Of a stretch of DNA of 64,000 nucleotides, positions 11,266 through 23,358 are shown one piece after another. Each line of letters starts with the position of its first letter. Position 1 is the first letter of the stretch. A program made the translations under genes and the position numbers. The notes beneath the pieces are model-generated. The model worked only from the letters and a program-made list of their open reading frames with translations, searched no databases and had not been told where the DNA came from. Source of the stretch: Sclerodactyla briareus (Eukaryota > Echinodermata > Holothuroidea > Dendrochirotida > Sclerodactylidae); assembly GCA_026419785.1 (NCBI GenBank), contig JAODTK010004176.1, positions 124,001-188,000 on the forward strand, in the 5' to 3' direction.

Positions 11266-13470
11266 GGGGGGGGGATTTATTTCTTTTGTACGAAGTTTAT
11301 GCTGTTTCCCTCTTCTGACCTTGGAAGGTTACTCTGGGTGATTTCAGCCAGGGGTGTCAGTAGGGATGGCTTTGAGTCTTGGCTTGGCTTGCAAAATCTG
11401 GAAAGCCGCTAGGAACAGCAGATCTAGGCTACTTGACTTCAGTAAGATTGTTGCCCTAGAATTGCTAGTTTTTGGTTTCGAAGATTCGATGCGAGAACGC
11501 TTGAACTTGAACGGAGTTCTACTGTCGAGAAGGCATGCACTCCTGTGAGTTGCGGGGGAGGCGGGGTGTGGGGGGGGGGGGGGGGAAGTTGTTCACCTGT
11601 CATCAACTTAACATCTACAGTGAATCCAATGTCTCATTCAACAGTATAATTGCAGGTGGAGATAATTGCTAGTGCTATTACTTGGTACCAAGTAGGAATC
11701 ACTATTCTGGGGTTCTTGTGGTAAAATGTTTTACTTTATTGTACCTCATATTTAGAATGGATATAATCATAGTAGATCAACACAATCTTGTCAAGTAGTT
11801 TATAAGTGGTAGTAATAAAAATAACTGACAACTTAAGAAATTAGTCATATCAAATTCCTAAATTGACAGTCTACCAACATGACCTCCTGACAATCTTGCC
11901 TTGTTAGGTACGTCTACCGTGTAAGGTGAAATTTACCCGACCTCCACCTCTGCGTCACGTTGCTCCCATTGGAATAACAAGAAATGTTCTGGCATCACCG
12001 AATTTCTGGACACACTATAAGATCGGCCAAACTAGAAAATGGCCGATCTGCTGACCATGTGGTAGTAAATAACCATGAGCGCGGATTGTGTTATTCATCT
12101 TGCTACCAGGGGTGCATGGTTGCTAGTAGTGGTGACTGCTCTAATGCAACCATCATCAGATTTGTTCTAGCTGGAGCAAGTGCACGGAAGTGTGTGCTAT
12201 CCAGTCCCATGTTTAAGGGCCTCTCCCAAGAGACCTGAGGTGCCTGATACAAACAATGCTTCGTTGAAGCACCACCCTGTACCAAGTAAATTGTCTGGGC
12301 CCCTGGATGGGTTGGCCCCCAGAAGACTGGAAAAAATGAACCCTTAAATGTTGAGTTAGCTATGTGGGTTTATGCCTGGAGATAAGACGGCTGGGAACAG
12401 AAAGCCTGAATTCCTATCTCACCAAATGCCCCCTTCCAATGAGTCACTGTACTGTATCGGAATAAATGACAGGCTATTTTGCAAATGATGTGCGGGGCCA
12501 ATTCCAGGTACCAGATATGATGATCAGTGAATGCGTTACTTTCCTTCATCTGAACTTGTCTCTGTTTATAACTTTTTTTTTTTTTTTTTTTTTTTTGGTA
12601 CCGCTGGAAGGATCCAAACTGTCCATTCAGAACAACACCCCTGATTTTAGACTCACAGCAGTACCTAGCTCTAGAATGGGGGCCCGGTAAGACTACTTGA
12701 CATTACAATACAACCCTACAATGACATACAACAAATTTCTCAGTTCAGTTTATTAGTAAATGGGTCAGAAAGGTACAGTCCTAGTGGACGTCCTAATACG
12801 CACAACAATCCGATGGAAAAGCCGACCAAGAACTAAACAAGAGCACCGATTGTGCTGTAGCTGAAACCGCACAGATGTACCAAGACAATGTACAATTATT
12901 GTAATGTTGAAGTCATGGGCCAAGGAGGCCGTTTCAGCATACCCTATTGGTGCGCCTGTGACAACCTTGACAATATTTTTCATATGGCCAAAAATGTCAC
13001 ATTGTTACTCACTTTCGTCAATATCCCTCGAAGAATTGCCCCAATTGAGAGAGAAGAGGCAATTTCATCCACAAATGGCATATTGCCCCCTTCAATTCAT
13101 CTGACCTGACCTCACAAAAGTCAATACCATTGGGTCCTAGTTGTCAACATCCTCAAAGAATGACTGTTTGCTTCTTTTTCAACAGATGTTACTACTGTTT
13201 TAATTCTAATGAACACGATATATGTTGTATCCAATCTGCAACAAGCTGAAGAGAGCACCTCCAAAGATGTATTTTCAGTACCAATGTGTAATTCCACAAA
13301 AAAAAAAAAAGTTTTTTTTTTGTCATAACGTGGCCACGCCAAGTGGACCTTGCATAAAATTGCTGAACCCCCCAAGGTACACTGTTAGACCATTATTATG
13401 AACTGAATGTACAACATTACACCAAAACTTTGTCAAGATGAGGAGCATTTTGCATAATTCTAGATCATTG
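11266..13470. other. No gene recognised; homopolymer tracts
   Basis: Holds a run of about 16 G near 11570-11585, a run of 24 T at 12573-12596 and A/T-runs near 13300-13321. No splice-supported exon or family match was seen. Confidence 0.45.
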
Positions 13471-13477
13471 GGCCCTC

Positions 13478-13700
13478 GGGGCCCTGGCTCAAAATTCCAA
13501 AAAACAAAAACAATCAGTACTATGCACCACATTGTAGAGAATACGTTATGACATTTTTCCACCTTATTGGCCCATTTGCCCCTTTATGCCACTTGACCTT
13601 GACCTTTGGGTGGTCAACCCATGACCCATCTGTCAAAACATTGGACCAAGTCTGGTCGAGATTCAACTCAAAGCAAAACATTCTGGGCCCAGAAGCGAGA
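13478..13700 (+). repeat. Left copy of an inverted repeat pair
   Basis: Contains TTGACCTTGACCTTTGGGTGG followed by the ACCCATGACCCATC and TTGGACCAAGTCTGGTCGAGA blocks. The same blocks occur in reverse complement at about 15290-15440. The segment starts with GGGCCCTCGGGGCCC, the motif that also characterises the tandem family at 15540-16650, so these probably belong to one repeat family. Confidence 0.7.
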
Positions 13701-13774
13701 GCTTACAGACTGGTTGGATGGATGATGACGGCGACGGAACGACTCTCACGACGGAATGACAAATGGGCACACAA

Positions 13775-13901
13775 TAGCTCAACCAGCATAGCTGGTTTGA
13801 GCTAAAATGTTGCATGAACCACTAGTTTCGCTCCTTGCTATCATGCAAGTAGACAACTCGACAGCTCTCCAAGCTCAACCAGCATAGCTGGTTTGAGCTA
13901 A
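13775..13901. repeat. Two copies of a TAGCTCAACCAGC hairpin
   Basis: Near-perfect palindromes lie at 13775-13804 and 13872-13901. Each reads TAGCTCAACCAGC or AAGCTCAACCAGC, then ATA, then GCTGGTTTGAGCTA. Each could fold into a 13-14 bp stem with a 3-nt loop and one bulge. Related copies occur at 15067 and 60419. Confidence 0.85.
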
Positions 13902-13904
13902 AAT

Positions 13905-15060
13905 TTTTCGCTATGACCACTAGTTTTCTCAGCTCCTCATTGCAATTAGAACACACTGATGAACCTCCACCGACTTCAGATCTATGTTAATAAATTTAGT
14001 CATAAAGGTGAAACAACCCCCAAGTTTCATGGGAATCCGGCAAACTTGAATTGAAAATTACATGAAAGTGTACTACCGTTCCAGATGAATACTGTTAATG
14101 AGGAAGTGTGACACACACACACGCTTCCACACATACCCAAGTGACGCTTAGTTCTCCTTCTAAACTTTGTTCAGGGGAGAAGAAACAAGTCCAGACTGTT
14201 CTTGAAGGATGACCCTCTTAGACCAAACAACCTCTGCAGAGAGGCTATTCCACTCAGTTGAATCACATAGAAATCACTACTTCAATTTCTGCGGCCTATA
14301 ACCTTGCAACAGCAATATCATATAGATGGGATTTGGGAAAAATTAGTTCAGATTCTTCCTCTCTCATTATACTCGATCATACTCCTCCTCAAAAACCCTC
14401 CGAGTCGAAAATGCAGACTTATGTAATTTTGGACATTTATTTTCACAGCATTTTCCGACAATTTCCATGAGATCCATTTTGTGCCACCTGGGAAGTGAGG
14501 TGACACCCCCCCCCCTCTCCCATTTGCATCATTTATTTGTTCCCTCCCTACCATCTCACTATGCATGCTTCGAGTATCCTGTTATTCCTGGCCATGTATT
14601 ATGATTCAGTAGTTCACACAAACCCCCAATATATATATGCAGTATTGACATGCATTCACATTGTGAAGTGTGAAATCAATATTCCTCTCCATCAATCCCA
14701 TGAGTAGGTATATTGCCTTCTGTACCCCTGACAAATTCCCTAGCAGGTGCTGTTTCATGGTCACCTAGATTGATATCGGCTTGTTAATTGTTTAATATAC
14801 AGTTCTCCCAGGTTAATAAATTTTTCAAAACTGTGTGGGGGGCAGTATGTGATACGAGGTGGGCATGTCAAAAAGTTCATTGTGGGTTTCAGGAATCTTT
14901 CAATAAGAACATGCCGAAAGAAACACAGAACACACAATTGATGGCTTGTGGGGTAATTATTTCTTGCATCTGATCCATTGCTGCTATGTAGCGATTCTTT
15001 GACCACTTTTCCCTGCACCAACTATTAGTTGCCCAGTTATGAAGTACTTACTTCCCACAT
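13905..15060. other. Interior between inverted repeat copies; no gene
   Basis: About 1.15 kb without a recognised gene. A (CA)n-like CACACACACAC stretch occurs near 14112 and a C-run near 14508. Confidence 0.4.
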
Positions 15061-15066
15061 GTAATT

Positions 15067-15096
15067 TAGCTCACACCATCTATGCTGGTTGAGCTA
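15067..15096. repeat. Diverged copy of the hairpin motif
   Basis: TAGCTCACACCATCTATGC then TGGTTGAGCTA. The arms pair imperfectly. It is a third copy of the motif at 13775. Confidence 0.7.
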
Positions 15097-15113
15097 ATTG
15101 TGATGCCCATGTC

Positions 15114-15114
15114 T

Positions 15115-15153
<39 letters not shown>

Positions 15154-15167
15154 ATCTATTATCTATC

Positions 15168-15208
<41 letters not shown>

Positions 15209-15281
15209 ATCTATCTATCTATCTATCGATCTATCTACTATCTATCTTCTGTCTGCTGTCTGTCTGTCTGTCTGTCTGGCC
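15114..15281. repeat. ATCT/CTGT tetranucleotide microsatellite
   Basis: About 130 bp of (ATCT)n with a few interruptions, ending in a (CTGT)n tract. A spurious Tyr/Leu/Ser/Ile repeat frame runs through it. Confidence 0.97.
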
Positions 15282-15289
15282 AGTCAGTT

Positions 15290-15440
15290 CAAACTTTGCT
15301 TTTTTGGCACAATGTTCGTGGCTCTGATGATCTCGACCAACTTGTCGACAATGTTAACTGACTGATGGGTCATCTTTAACCACCCAAAGGTCAAGTTCAA
15401 ATGGCTTAATAGAGGCACAATGTCCAATAAGCGGAAAACT
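15290..15440 (-). repeat. Right copy of the inverted repeat pair
   Basis: The reverse complement carries GTGCCTCTATTAAGCC, TTGAACTTGACC, TTTGGGTGG and GATGACCCATC, in the order seen at 13560-13680. Sequence matching is roughly 75-85 percent by eye. Confidence 0.7.
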
Positions 15441-15539
15441 ACTATGCCAATGCTACTTCTACAATTTAGTGCCAAGTGCGGATATTGGGTCTAATGATGG
15501 TCTTACAGCTATACCTTTGGAGTGCTCAGGAATTTTTTG

Positions 15540-16650
15540 GTTCCCCACTTGGGCCCGAAGGCCCATTTAATGGAATTGCACACAATGGTACAGTTTGAAA
15601 TGCATCTCCATCCTATGAGCTTAAATTATTCTCAAATTCTTTAAGTTTACATGTAATGTTCCTTGGAGAGGGCCATTGGGGGTGTTCATGAATTTTGGGC
15701 CCATGGGCCAAAGGGCCCCTTTGTGAAGTACCACAAAATCTTGTATCTCTCCTTCTCCTACAAATTTAGTTTGCAAAGGTGCTGAATGTTTCGATCATAA
15801 TGATGGTCCAATTGACGTACCTCAGTTGAGGTATTCATGACTTTTTGTTCGCAGTCCGACTTGGGCCCCGAGGGCCATTTTCGATGCTATTTCACACATT
15901 GTGCTTGAAATGTAGCTCCTCCCCAAAGTTCCTATTGATTTTCTTCAAAGTTACATCTAATGCGCTGCGTAGAGGGTGCCTTTGGGGTTACTCAGGAATT
16001 TTGGGCCTAGAGCGGTCCATCATATGAAATACTGCCAAATCTTTTACACACTGTATCTCCTCCAAATCTAGTTTGGCACCATGCCTGATGTATGCGGCGT
16101 CATAAATGTTTTCTAATAGCTGTACCTTAGGGTTCCAAGGAATGTGCGACCACTGGCCCAATGTGGGCTCCGAGGGCCCATCATTTGGAATTTGCAATGC
16201 TTCTCCTCTTACAAGTTTTGGTGCCCAGTAACTGACATTATGCCATAATGATGGTCTCCCAGACATCCTTCCGGGTGTTCAGGATTTTTTAACCAAGGTC
16301 CTACTAGGGCCCGTGGGCCCATTTTAAGAGATTTCATGGAATTTCACACATTGGTACTTGAAATGCATATCTCCTTCCACAAGTTCCAATTGATTTTATT
16401 TTAATGTTACCTGCACTGCTTAGTTTGCTCCTGCTGTTAGTGGTCCATCTGGGTTGTTTGCGAACTTCTGCTGAAGGCCCAGTGTGGGCTCTATGGCCCA
16501 TACTGCCATCATGTGTCATGCAAATGCTTCTACAAATTTTGATGTTCGGTCATATGACAGTCTGATAGCCTATCTTCAAGGTTCTCCGGATTTTGGACTT
16601 GAGAGCAGTTTTTGGGGCCCGAGACATTCATCATTGCAATCATGCAAATG
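15540..16650. repeat. Diverged tandem repeat, about 150/300 bp, GGGCCC-rich
   Basis: TTGGGCCCGAAGGCCC-type blocks recur near 15546, 15861, 16164, 16310, 16480 and 16616, giving spacings of about 150 or 300 bp. Each is followed by TTTCACACATTG and CTTGAAATGCAT, then a TCTCCT-rich stretch with ACAAGTTC and a GTTACAT-like block. The copies are strongly diverged. GGGCCC palindromes make local hairpins likely. No coding content. Confidence 0.8.
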
Positions 16651-16689
16651 GTTATTCCCGAAAAATACTCAGAACGATATAAAACAGAT

Positions 16690-16890
16690 GATAAAGTTTT
16701 ATTATTATTATTACACCGATGCTTATATAGCGCCAAATCCAAAAAGTTTCATGCCTCTTTACAAACACAAACAAATAATTGAACATAGGCTTGGATCTGT
16801 AGAAGAGGGTCTTCAGTGCAGACTTAATCCACAAGGAGAAATATCACGCCCTTGTGGAGGAAAATCATTCCAGAGCTGTGTTGCAAGGTA
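16690..16890 (-). repeat. Dispersed repeat with ATT tail, minus orientation
   Basis: Begins with TTATTATTATTACACCG then ATGCTTATATAGCGCC. In reverse complement it ends GGCGCTATATAAGCAT followed by an (ATA)n tail, the same kind of 3' end seen in the SINE at 17228-17650. The interior CAAGGGCGTGATATT-type sequence (reverse complement) shows no tRNA-like head. Confidence 0.55.
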
Positions 16891-17227
16891 GCTGAAAGCA
16901 ATATCTCCCACCCCCCGCTTCGTCGGATGGGTCGATTTACAAGGTGAACTGGAGGAACGACTGAAGTGCACGACAAGAACAAATATATCAATAAGCTCCT
17001 GGAGGTAGTTTTTGGAGCCGAGTCATGCAGGCAACCTTGAAAAGTACGTCAGGAATCCGAAAGGTTATCTTCCGTCCGTAAGCACCCATCTGAAATTGGC
17101 AAGCGAGTGCTAGAGATTGAATCCGGTATGTTCCTTGAGGTGTTGCATCTTTCACATGTTAGGACATTTACATCATCCATGTGTTAACTATTGCAAAGAA
17201 ATGCATCTGCAGATTTCTGCACATAAC

Positions 17228-17650
17228 ACCTCTGGTCGCTCGATGGAGACTTGATTAGCTAAGTCGGTAAGCTCCAGACTGCAAACCATGATTGCGAGTC
17301 GTTCGGAACCCAGTGGAAGCCCCGAGGACTTTTTCCGCAGTGCTGTTGGACAAGCAAGCCTCCTGAAATGTTTCACGTCACCCACGTGTTAAAGTACCTT
17401 GTGAGGTGACTTGTGAAGATTATCGATCGCTGTATGTGGCTGCAGCCCTATTGGGAAGTCCCCCCTGGGGGGGGTGGGAACGCGATGAAGCGCGTACTGA
17501 AATGGTGCGTCGAGAGAGAACACATCAAATTGTGCGTGCTATATAGTACGGTGTGACAAGTCACTATGATCAGGGGTAAATACTTGTGAAGCGCTTTGCG
17601 CATGTCTTCGATGTGAAAAGCACTATACAGCGAGTATTATTATAAAATCC
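17228..17650 (+). mobile_element. tRNA-derived SINE, near full length
   Basis: A tRNA-like head contains an A-box-like TAGCTAAGTCGG (about 17256) and a B-box-like CGTTCGGAACCC (about 17300), close to the consensus GGTTCGAAnCC but with one extra base. The body runs through ACCTTGTGAGGTGACTTGTG and CCCTATTGGGAAGTCCCC and ends with AAGCGCTTTGCGCATGTC, CACTATACAGCGAG and a short TATTATTATA tail. The same body recurs at 51562-51830 and the tail alone at 25195-25258. A RNA polymerase III internal promoter is implied by the boxes. Target-site duplications were not identified. Confidence 0.7.
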
Positions 17651-17689
17651 CCACTTCGGGATATTATGGTTTTGGCTTTGCCGTCTTCG

Positions 17690-17781
17690 CGTCCCGCCGC
17701 TGGCGTCCGCCGCTGCATCCGCCGCCGCTTCCGCCACCCTCCGCCACCCACCGCGTCCGCCGCCGCATCCGCCGCGCGCGT
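17690..17781. repeat. CCGCCG-type microsatellite
   Basis: About 90 bp of interrupted CCGCCG, CATCCG and CGTCCG triplets and hexamers, by far the most CpG-dense short tract nearby. Confidence 0.9.
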
Positions 17782-17787
17782 TTCTTG

Positions 17788-18050
17788 TTAGCGCATAAAC
17801 TCTCCAACACTTTGTCCATTGAGGCCGGAACTTGGCACACTTTCCGCCTGAGTGATCTCGGATGAGTTCAAAGTGGGCAATCGCACATGAACGGGTCCGC
17901 TAATTTCAATATTTTTCACGATTGAAGATTTTTCCCCTGTTAGCCGCAATAACAACTCTCCAACACAGTTGTCCGTTGAGCCGAAACTTTTGTCACAACT
18001 GTCGCCTAGTGAAATCTCGGATGTGTCCGAACGTAAACAACTCAAAAAAG
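17788..18050. repeat. Diverged tandem duplication, period about 150 bp
   Basis: TTAGCGCATAAACTCTCCAA with TTGTCCATTGAGGCCGGAAC recurs as TTAGCCGCAATAACAACTC with TTGTCCGTTGAGCCGAAAC. The ATCTCGGATGAGTTC and ATCTCGGATGTGTCC blocks recur with the same spacing. Confidence 0.8.
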
Positions 18051-18192
18051 AAACAACTCTGATGCTGCAATATTACATCCTAATAGCTCATATGGGGCAT
18101 TTTTGATTGGTTTTTTTTAGTGTTGAGATATTACATGATTATTAGCCTTTAATGGGGAGAACCAGAATGATCAGTCTGTAGTCTTTTGTTAA

Positions 18193-18605
18193 AGGCAAAG
18201 TCCAGGCTCCAAATAAGACTCTTTGTGGTGTTATAATGTTAAAGAGAATACAAAATAATCAAATATCACTATTGTTCCATGTTTATAGAATGTTTTCGGG
18301 TTGGGAGATATGGCTTCCTCAATTTTATATAATTTGGTGATTTTGGCAAACTGGCAACCTTTACATGATGTCATATCTCCAATTATTAGAAAACTACAAT
18401 TTTTTCAGCCTTACCTCAAAATTGCTAGATAGATGTCAATCAAATGTTGCCAATTTGCAAATTGCCAACTTAGCGGTGACGAATTAACAATCTCAAAATT
18501 TGTAACTTCCCTCACCGAACATGCTATGAACATGATTTTGATTGTGCCATGATTTTTAATGCACAACTAATGACAATTTAAATATTTTTGGCTGTACTTT
18601 TCCCT
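18193..18605 (+). mobile_element. Non-autonomous DNA transposon (MITE), TTAA-flanked
   Basis: A 413-bp element starts AGGCAAAGTCCAGGC and ends GCTGTACTTTTCCCT. The reverse complement of that end, AGGGAAAAGTACAGC, matches the start as an imperfect 15-bp terminal inverted repeat. TTAA flanks both sides (18189-18192 and 18606-18609). TTAA duplications are typical of piggyBac and Kolobok elements, and the AGG-type end suits Kolobok somewhat better. No transposase frame is present. A second copy is at 52769-53070; shared internal blocks include ATGTTAAAGAGAA, GCTTCCTCAATTTT, GCTATGAACATGA and AATGCACAA. Confidence 0.8.
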
Positions 18606-19384
18606 TTAAAAGAGGCAAGGCGTTTACTGACTGTCCTCCACCGCGATGAGTCATACCAAGTTTCTAATAGGGACCCTCTCGTTTTCCTCATGTCAGTGGT
18701 GAACGCTCAGTCCAGCAACAGGGTTCTTTCATATTTCTATGAATCCAGCGAACATCTTCATGATATGATGACCCCATCACGTCGTGAGAGACGTCCTAGA
18801 TAGTCCGCGTGTCCGGCCACTCTTTGCTTGTGAACATCCCATGGAAAATTTCCAATAAATTGCATCCCGTATTCCCAATTGTAATATTGCTGAGATGCAA
18901 AACTCTCATTTGCGCAGCTTGTCAAACCACGGCCAATCAGTACTCACACAGGTTAACTGTAGACGGTCAAGTTCAAATAAAATCTGGTCCCTTTGTAGTC
19001 ACACAGTGGTGTCTATGTAATTAGCCCTCTATACTGTAAAGATTAATGCATAATTCTTGAAGAAGTTGACAAGACATTCTCATCGCCACAGATAGCAGGA
19101 ATGTATAACTCTATAGGTGTAGTGCATGGAGAATGCGAGCCTTGAGCTGAGTGAAGGTGTGGCAGAGACAAAAATCGAGCGCCGTGGGACAAGACTACCT
19201 GGAATGCTGATTGGCTGTCAATGTCATGTGACACCATGTCATCACTATGAACGAGCTAACAGGCCCGGAGACTGTCAGATGAGACTACGTATTCCATACA
19301 AGGACATGTTCTTGCTTCGCGCATCAGCATCAGAGAGTAGCAGCCTAATCATGCAGACCAAACACGCTAACTGTAGAGTGGGTC
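18606..19384. other. No gene recognised
   Basis: About 780 bp with only short frames and no repeat identified. Confidence 0.4.
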
Positions 19385-19765
19385 CTCCCCGTGTTCCCAG
19401 GGTTTGGATGTTCAGAGGTTCGATGTTCCCAGTTTCCGATGTTCCCAGGGTGGCAATTTCTCTGTTTGTTATATTTTAATGATCCATAAATTTACGTTTT
19501 CTCTCAGAGAATCTCATCTGGGACATGAACCCTGGGACTAGAACCTCAGAACATCCACCCCTGGGACATCACACCTGAACATCGAGCCCTGGACATGGAC
19601 CTGGGAACATCGAACCTCGGGAACATCGAACCCGTGAACATCAACCCTCAGGAACACGAACCCCTGGGAACATCGACCCCTGGGAAACATTGAACCCTGG
19701 GAACATCAAACCTTGGGAACTGACCCCCTGGGAACATCAAACCCGTGGGACATTGACCCGCCCCA
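19385..19765. repeat. Minisatellite of 16-17 bp that reverses orientation
   Basis: From 19520 to 19765 a CTGGGAACATCGAACCC-like unit repeats about 14 times. From 19385 to 19452 about four units occur in the opposite orientation (GGTTCGATGTTCCCAG). The 67-bp AT-rich spacer 19453-19519 separates the two, so left units can pair with right units as a long imperfect hairpin. Confidence 0.9.
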
Positions 19766-22474
19766 TAGAGCTGACTGCATTATCTTTTTTTTTAACTCAC
19801 ACTAGTGTCCTAGCGTATTGTGCTTCCAAATTCAGCATTTTCTCTTATTTAGCCCAAAGATTTATATGCTTACACTCCAGTTTGTCATGAGATCACATAA
19901 AGAGAGGCACGTGTATTAACCTTAAACATCGTGGAATGTATTACTGTGGTTCTGTGAGTCAGTTTGATCTGACCTTGGACCCTTATCTAATTAGTTTTAT
20001 GACCGGACAAGTCCCCTCTGGCGATTACCCCAGGATTCCGGGTTAGGTTCTGGTGAATGGGGTTAGGGTTTATTGAATGGGGTTACCGCCTTGTGGTATA
20101 CATTTTGGGTTTTATGTACCTGGGGCAGTGGTCTTTGTCTGGAACCCAATTGTCAATTTTTTTTTTTTTTCCTCACCGCCGGCCAAGCAGGCTGGTGGAG
20201 GAGATGTCAGAAGCCAGATTTAGTCAACATGTTCTTTGAGAGGATTGATGTTAGCATCTGCGTATCATGTCCAGCTTGAACAATTATGGCTCTCCCCTCG
20301 TGAGATTTGACAGCATTAAGTTTCCTATTAGTTATCAGTGGCGTAATGTTTGCTTTTAATAAAAGGATAACATAGATTTCAATGTTCTTCTTTGATTCAT
20401 TCTTGAGTGTAGCTTACTACACAATGGAAACCTCATTGTAGATTCTCTAGGAGTTTCTCAATCTTTCTTGCCATTTGGTATGTTCTTGTTCTGGGATGTT
20501 TGCTGGAACTATTTGTAAGCCTACCTGGTATTCGGTGCCCTATTTTATGCTAATAACTTTTTGTAACTATATGAAATCTTTTTTATTGAGGGTTTAGCGA
20601 GTGTCGTCTGTCTGGATGTACTTTACAAACAATCCTCATAAATGAGGCTTGGCAACAATTGGGCGCCAACTGTTTAGCTGATTGTGAGCAAAAAAAGTAT
20701 CTGGGCTATAACAGAACAATTTTCCATTTATAGGGTTTGAACCCCAATATTACCCATTCTGAGCCAAGATTTATTATCACCAAGATTTATTATCACAAGA
20801 TTTATTATCAGTGACAGTACTCCTATGAAGGGACCAATTCTGTTTTCATTATGATTTGAAAGGGGCATTGTAATCTAGTAGCAAGCTTACAAACCATCGA
20901 CGGAGCTTTCGCATGGACTTCACAGCTGGAAAGGCCACCTCAGAGTGCAAATCAGTAAAGTAACATGCCGGATATCGTGACGATAGATGTCAGTGCACTA
21001 AATGTCCAATATATCAAAACAGTGTTTCACTGTAATATGGGAGAACACGATTTTACCCAAGTGCTCGTTCATATGTAAATAACATAGTAAAATGATGAGT
21101 TTGAGACTTCAAATTGTGGGACTTTTCAGGGTTTTTATGAAATATGCCTCCTTCCATCTATGTATAGTTTCAAAGAAATCGCAAGTGGAGGTCGAACCTT
21201 CACAGGCAATGGAATCATCGTTCATTATTTTGGGTGTTGTGAAAAGATATAACCTTTCAAAACCATAGCTGTAATGGCCCGCGGACCAGTATATCCCATT
21301 CTAGCACAAAATCCAGTTGTAACACGGTCAAAGCACTTAGAATGGGGCTGAAAATAGAATGTTTGAGCAATTTTGCAATAGACAGGGTGTAGTCAAGGCT
21401 GGCCAAGCCGAGGCACGGCGGGCTCATTTCTTGAGTGTGTACACTTAATGTTAGGCGGCCTCAGCCGAGGGCCAGGCAAATTCGGACTACTTCCCTGGCA
21501 ATAGAGTAGGCTCTAACTTCCACGGTTTTGTTTGAAATTTAAAAGCCCCCACAATAACAGTGGTCAGGAGTTTGCGGCGGGAGCTCAATAGGCTTGTGGG
21601 ATGGACACATTCCCCTACTTGGTCAAGTTAATTGTTCAAGTTATCGGAATATAGTTTATATCGTTATCTTTCACGTGTGAGCGATAATGTTCCTCATTTT
21701 TTTTTTTTTGTTATCAAAATTCCATATTTACAGTGTGAGGCTGGTGACCACCACAATGCATTTCTATAATAAAAGGTCTAAACAAAGAATTCAACTTTCA
21801 GTAGTGAGGATCTTCATGTCATAGGTATTCTATGTAAGTTCAGCTTTGTGACACTTTTCACAAATGCTGTCATCGGATCAATGCAAGATCTTACCCTTTT
21901 TATGCAACAGTTTCAGATTCATTGTAGTGCTGAATCTATCCAGAACAAGCTGTCATCAGTTATCATGGCAATTCTGGGAAATAGATACGTAAAAGTACAG
22001 GAAAACTAATATTAAATGGTTCGGCCCATATGCCAAAGAGGAATATCATATGATTTCCTCTGTTCTATTGTACTTAACATTTCACAGTTCTACTTTACTG
22101 TCTTTCTCTTACAAAAATTACCATCAACACTACCAACCCTGAAACCAATACAGCAATTCCTCTTCATAGAATTTTTATGTAAATTTGGAGAAACAAAGAA
22201 TATCTTGCAGGGGTTGAGCATTATACTTTATCATTGCATGATGAGTTGCTTTTCAATCTTGCACAATAACCAACATGTGGGTTTGGACTGACCATTCTGG
22301 TTTTCATTAGCTATTATATTAGGCTCTTTATAATTGACCCTGCCTGCAGTTGTATAGCAAGGCCCCACACATTACTGAAACCACCATGAGGGGGCAAGTT
22401 AAATGGCAGTCAATGTCATTGCAGAAAGATATGGATTTCTTTGGGTTGCATGCATTGCCTGAATATCTGAGGTG
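19766..22474. other. No gene recognised; a short 16-bp triplication
   Basis: At 20764-20811 the unit AAGATTTATTATCACC is present three times. A CAGTGGCGTAATG hAT-like end motif is at about 20337, without a partner. A telomere-like GGGGTTAGGG stretch lies near 20062-20090. T-runs lie near 20158-20171 and 21700. No splice-supported coding sequence was found. Confidence 0.45.
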
Positions 22475-23358
22475 CACGTGTTGGAGAGAAATCGAGTCCA
22501 GTTGGTCTTGAGACTGTCTCGAGACCGTTTTAGTTTGTTGAAGGACTCAGTCTCGGACTCGTCCATGATGACTCGGACTCAGGATCGGCTGTTGGGACCC
22601 GGGGACTGGTCGAGTCCAGGTTTCGGAGACCGCTCAGAAAAAAAATACACGGGGAAATCCCGAAACTCAGAGTGTTTATACGCAGAAATTTTGCATCGAC
22701 ATTGACAGTTATAATGCGATGTACTTTGTTGTCAATGTCTCCAGATTTCAATCAAATAAACCTGGAGTTATAAGCTAATAGGCATTTTATGACAATGCGC
22801 TTGTCGGAATGGGATGTTAGGCAGGTGGCATCCTCATGAGGTACTACACATGGACGCTGTATATAAGATGGGATTATGTTGATGGCTTTGGAAATGCAAT
22901 GAAAAAAAATAGTGCAAAGTAATAACTGCTTCTAGAAGTTATTATTGTACTAGAGTTTGCAAAAATGTGAGAGGTGGGGAATTCAGGTGGAGTTATACAC
23001 ATGATTGTTTAGGGCATTTTTTGTTAGTTTTGCACTGGCCTGTAATTGCAATTCACATTTACATGGCTAAAAAACTGTAACAGGTACTGGGGCAACCCGG
23101 GCAACCCCCAATTTTGTATGGGATGAATATGCAACATTACAATATACCCTGTTTGTGGGAGGATGGATGCAAGAAAACTAATTGCTATACTGCGTTCTTT
23201 GAAACTGATACCATATATTTCGGCTAAAATGCCAACAAGTCTCGTTGGAATTTTGTTCACTCAAAAAAGTAGTAGTAGACTCGTGGACTCGGACTTTGAC
23301 TCGGTCTTTTGACAGGATGGTTTGGACTAGGGACTCGCTGGACTCGACTCCAACACTG
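22475..23358. mobile_element. Candidate hAT-like non-autonomous element
   Basis: The left end reads GTGTTGGAGAGAAATCGAGT. The right end reads GGACTCGACTCCAACACTG, whose reverse complement CAGTGTTGGAGTCGAGTCC matches the left end apart from small indels. Both termini carry repeated ACTCGGACTC motifs. The CAGTGTTGG end suits the hAT superfamily. No clear 8-bp target duplication is visible, and no transposase frame is present across the 884 bp. Confidence 0.6.

Noticed and set aside
20040..20095. Telomeric repeat array
   Set aside because: Only two or three GGGGTTAGGG-like motifs, not a tandem run.
22475..23358. Target-site duplication for the CAGTGTTGG element
   Set aside because: Flanking octamers do not match well, so I did not claim one.
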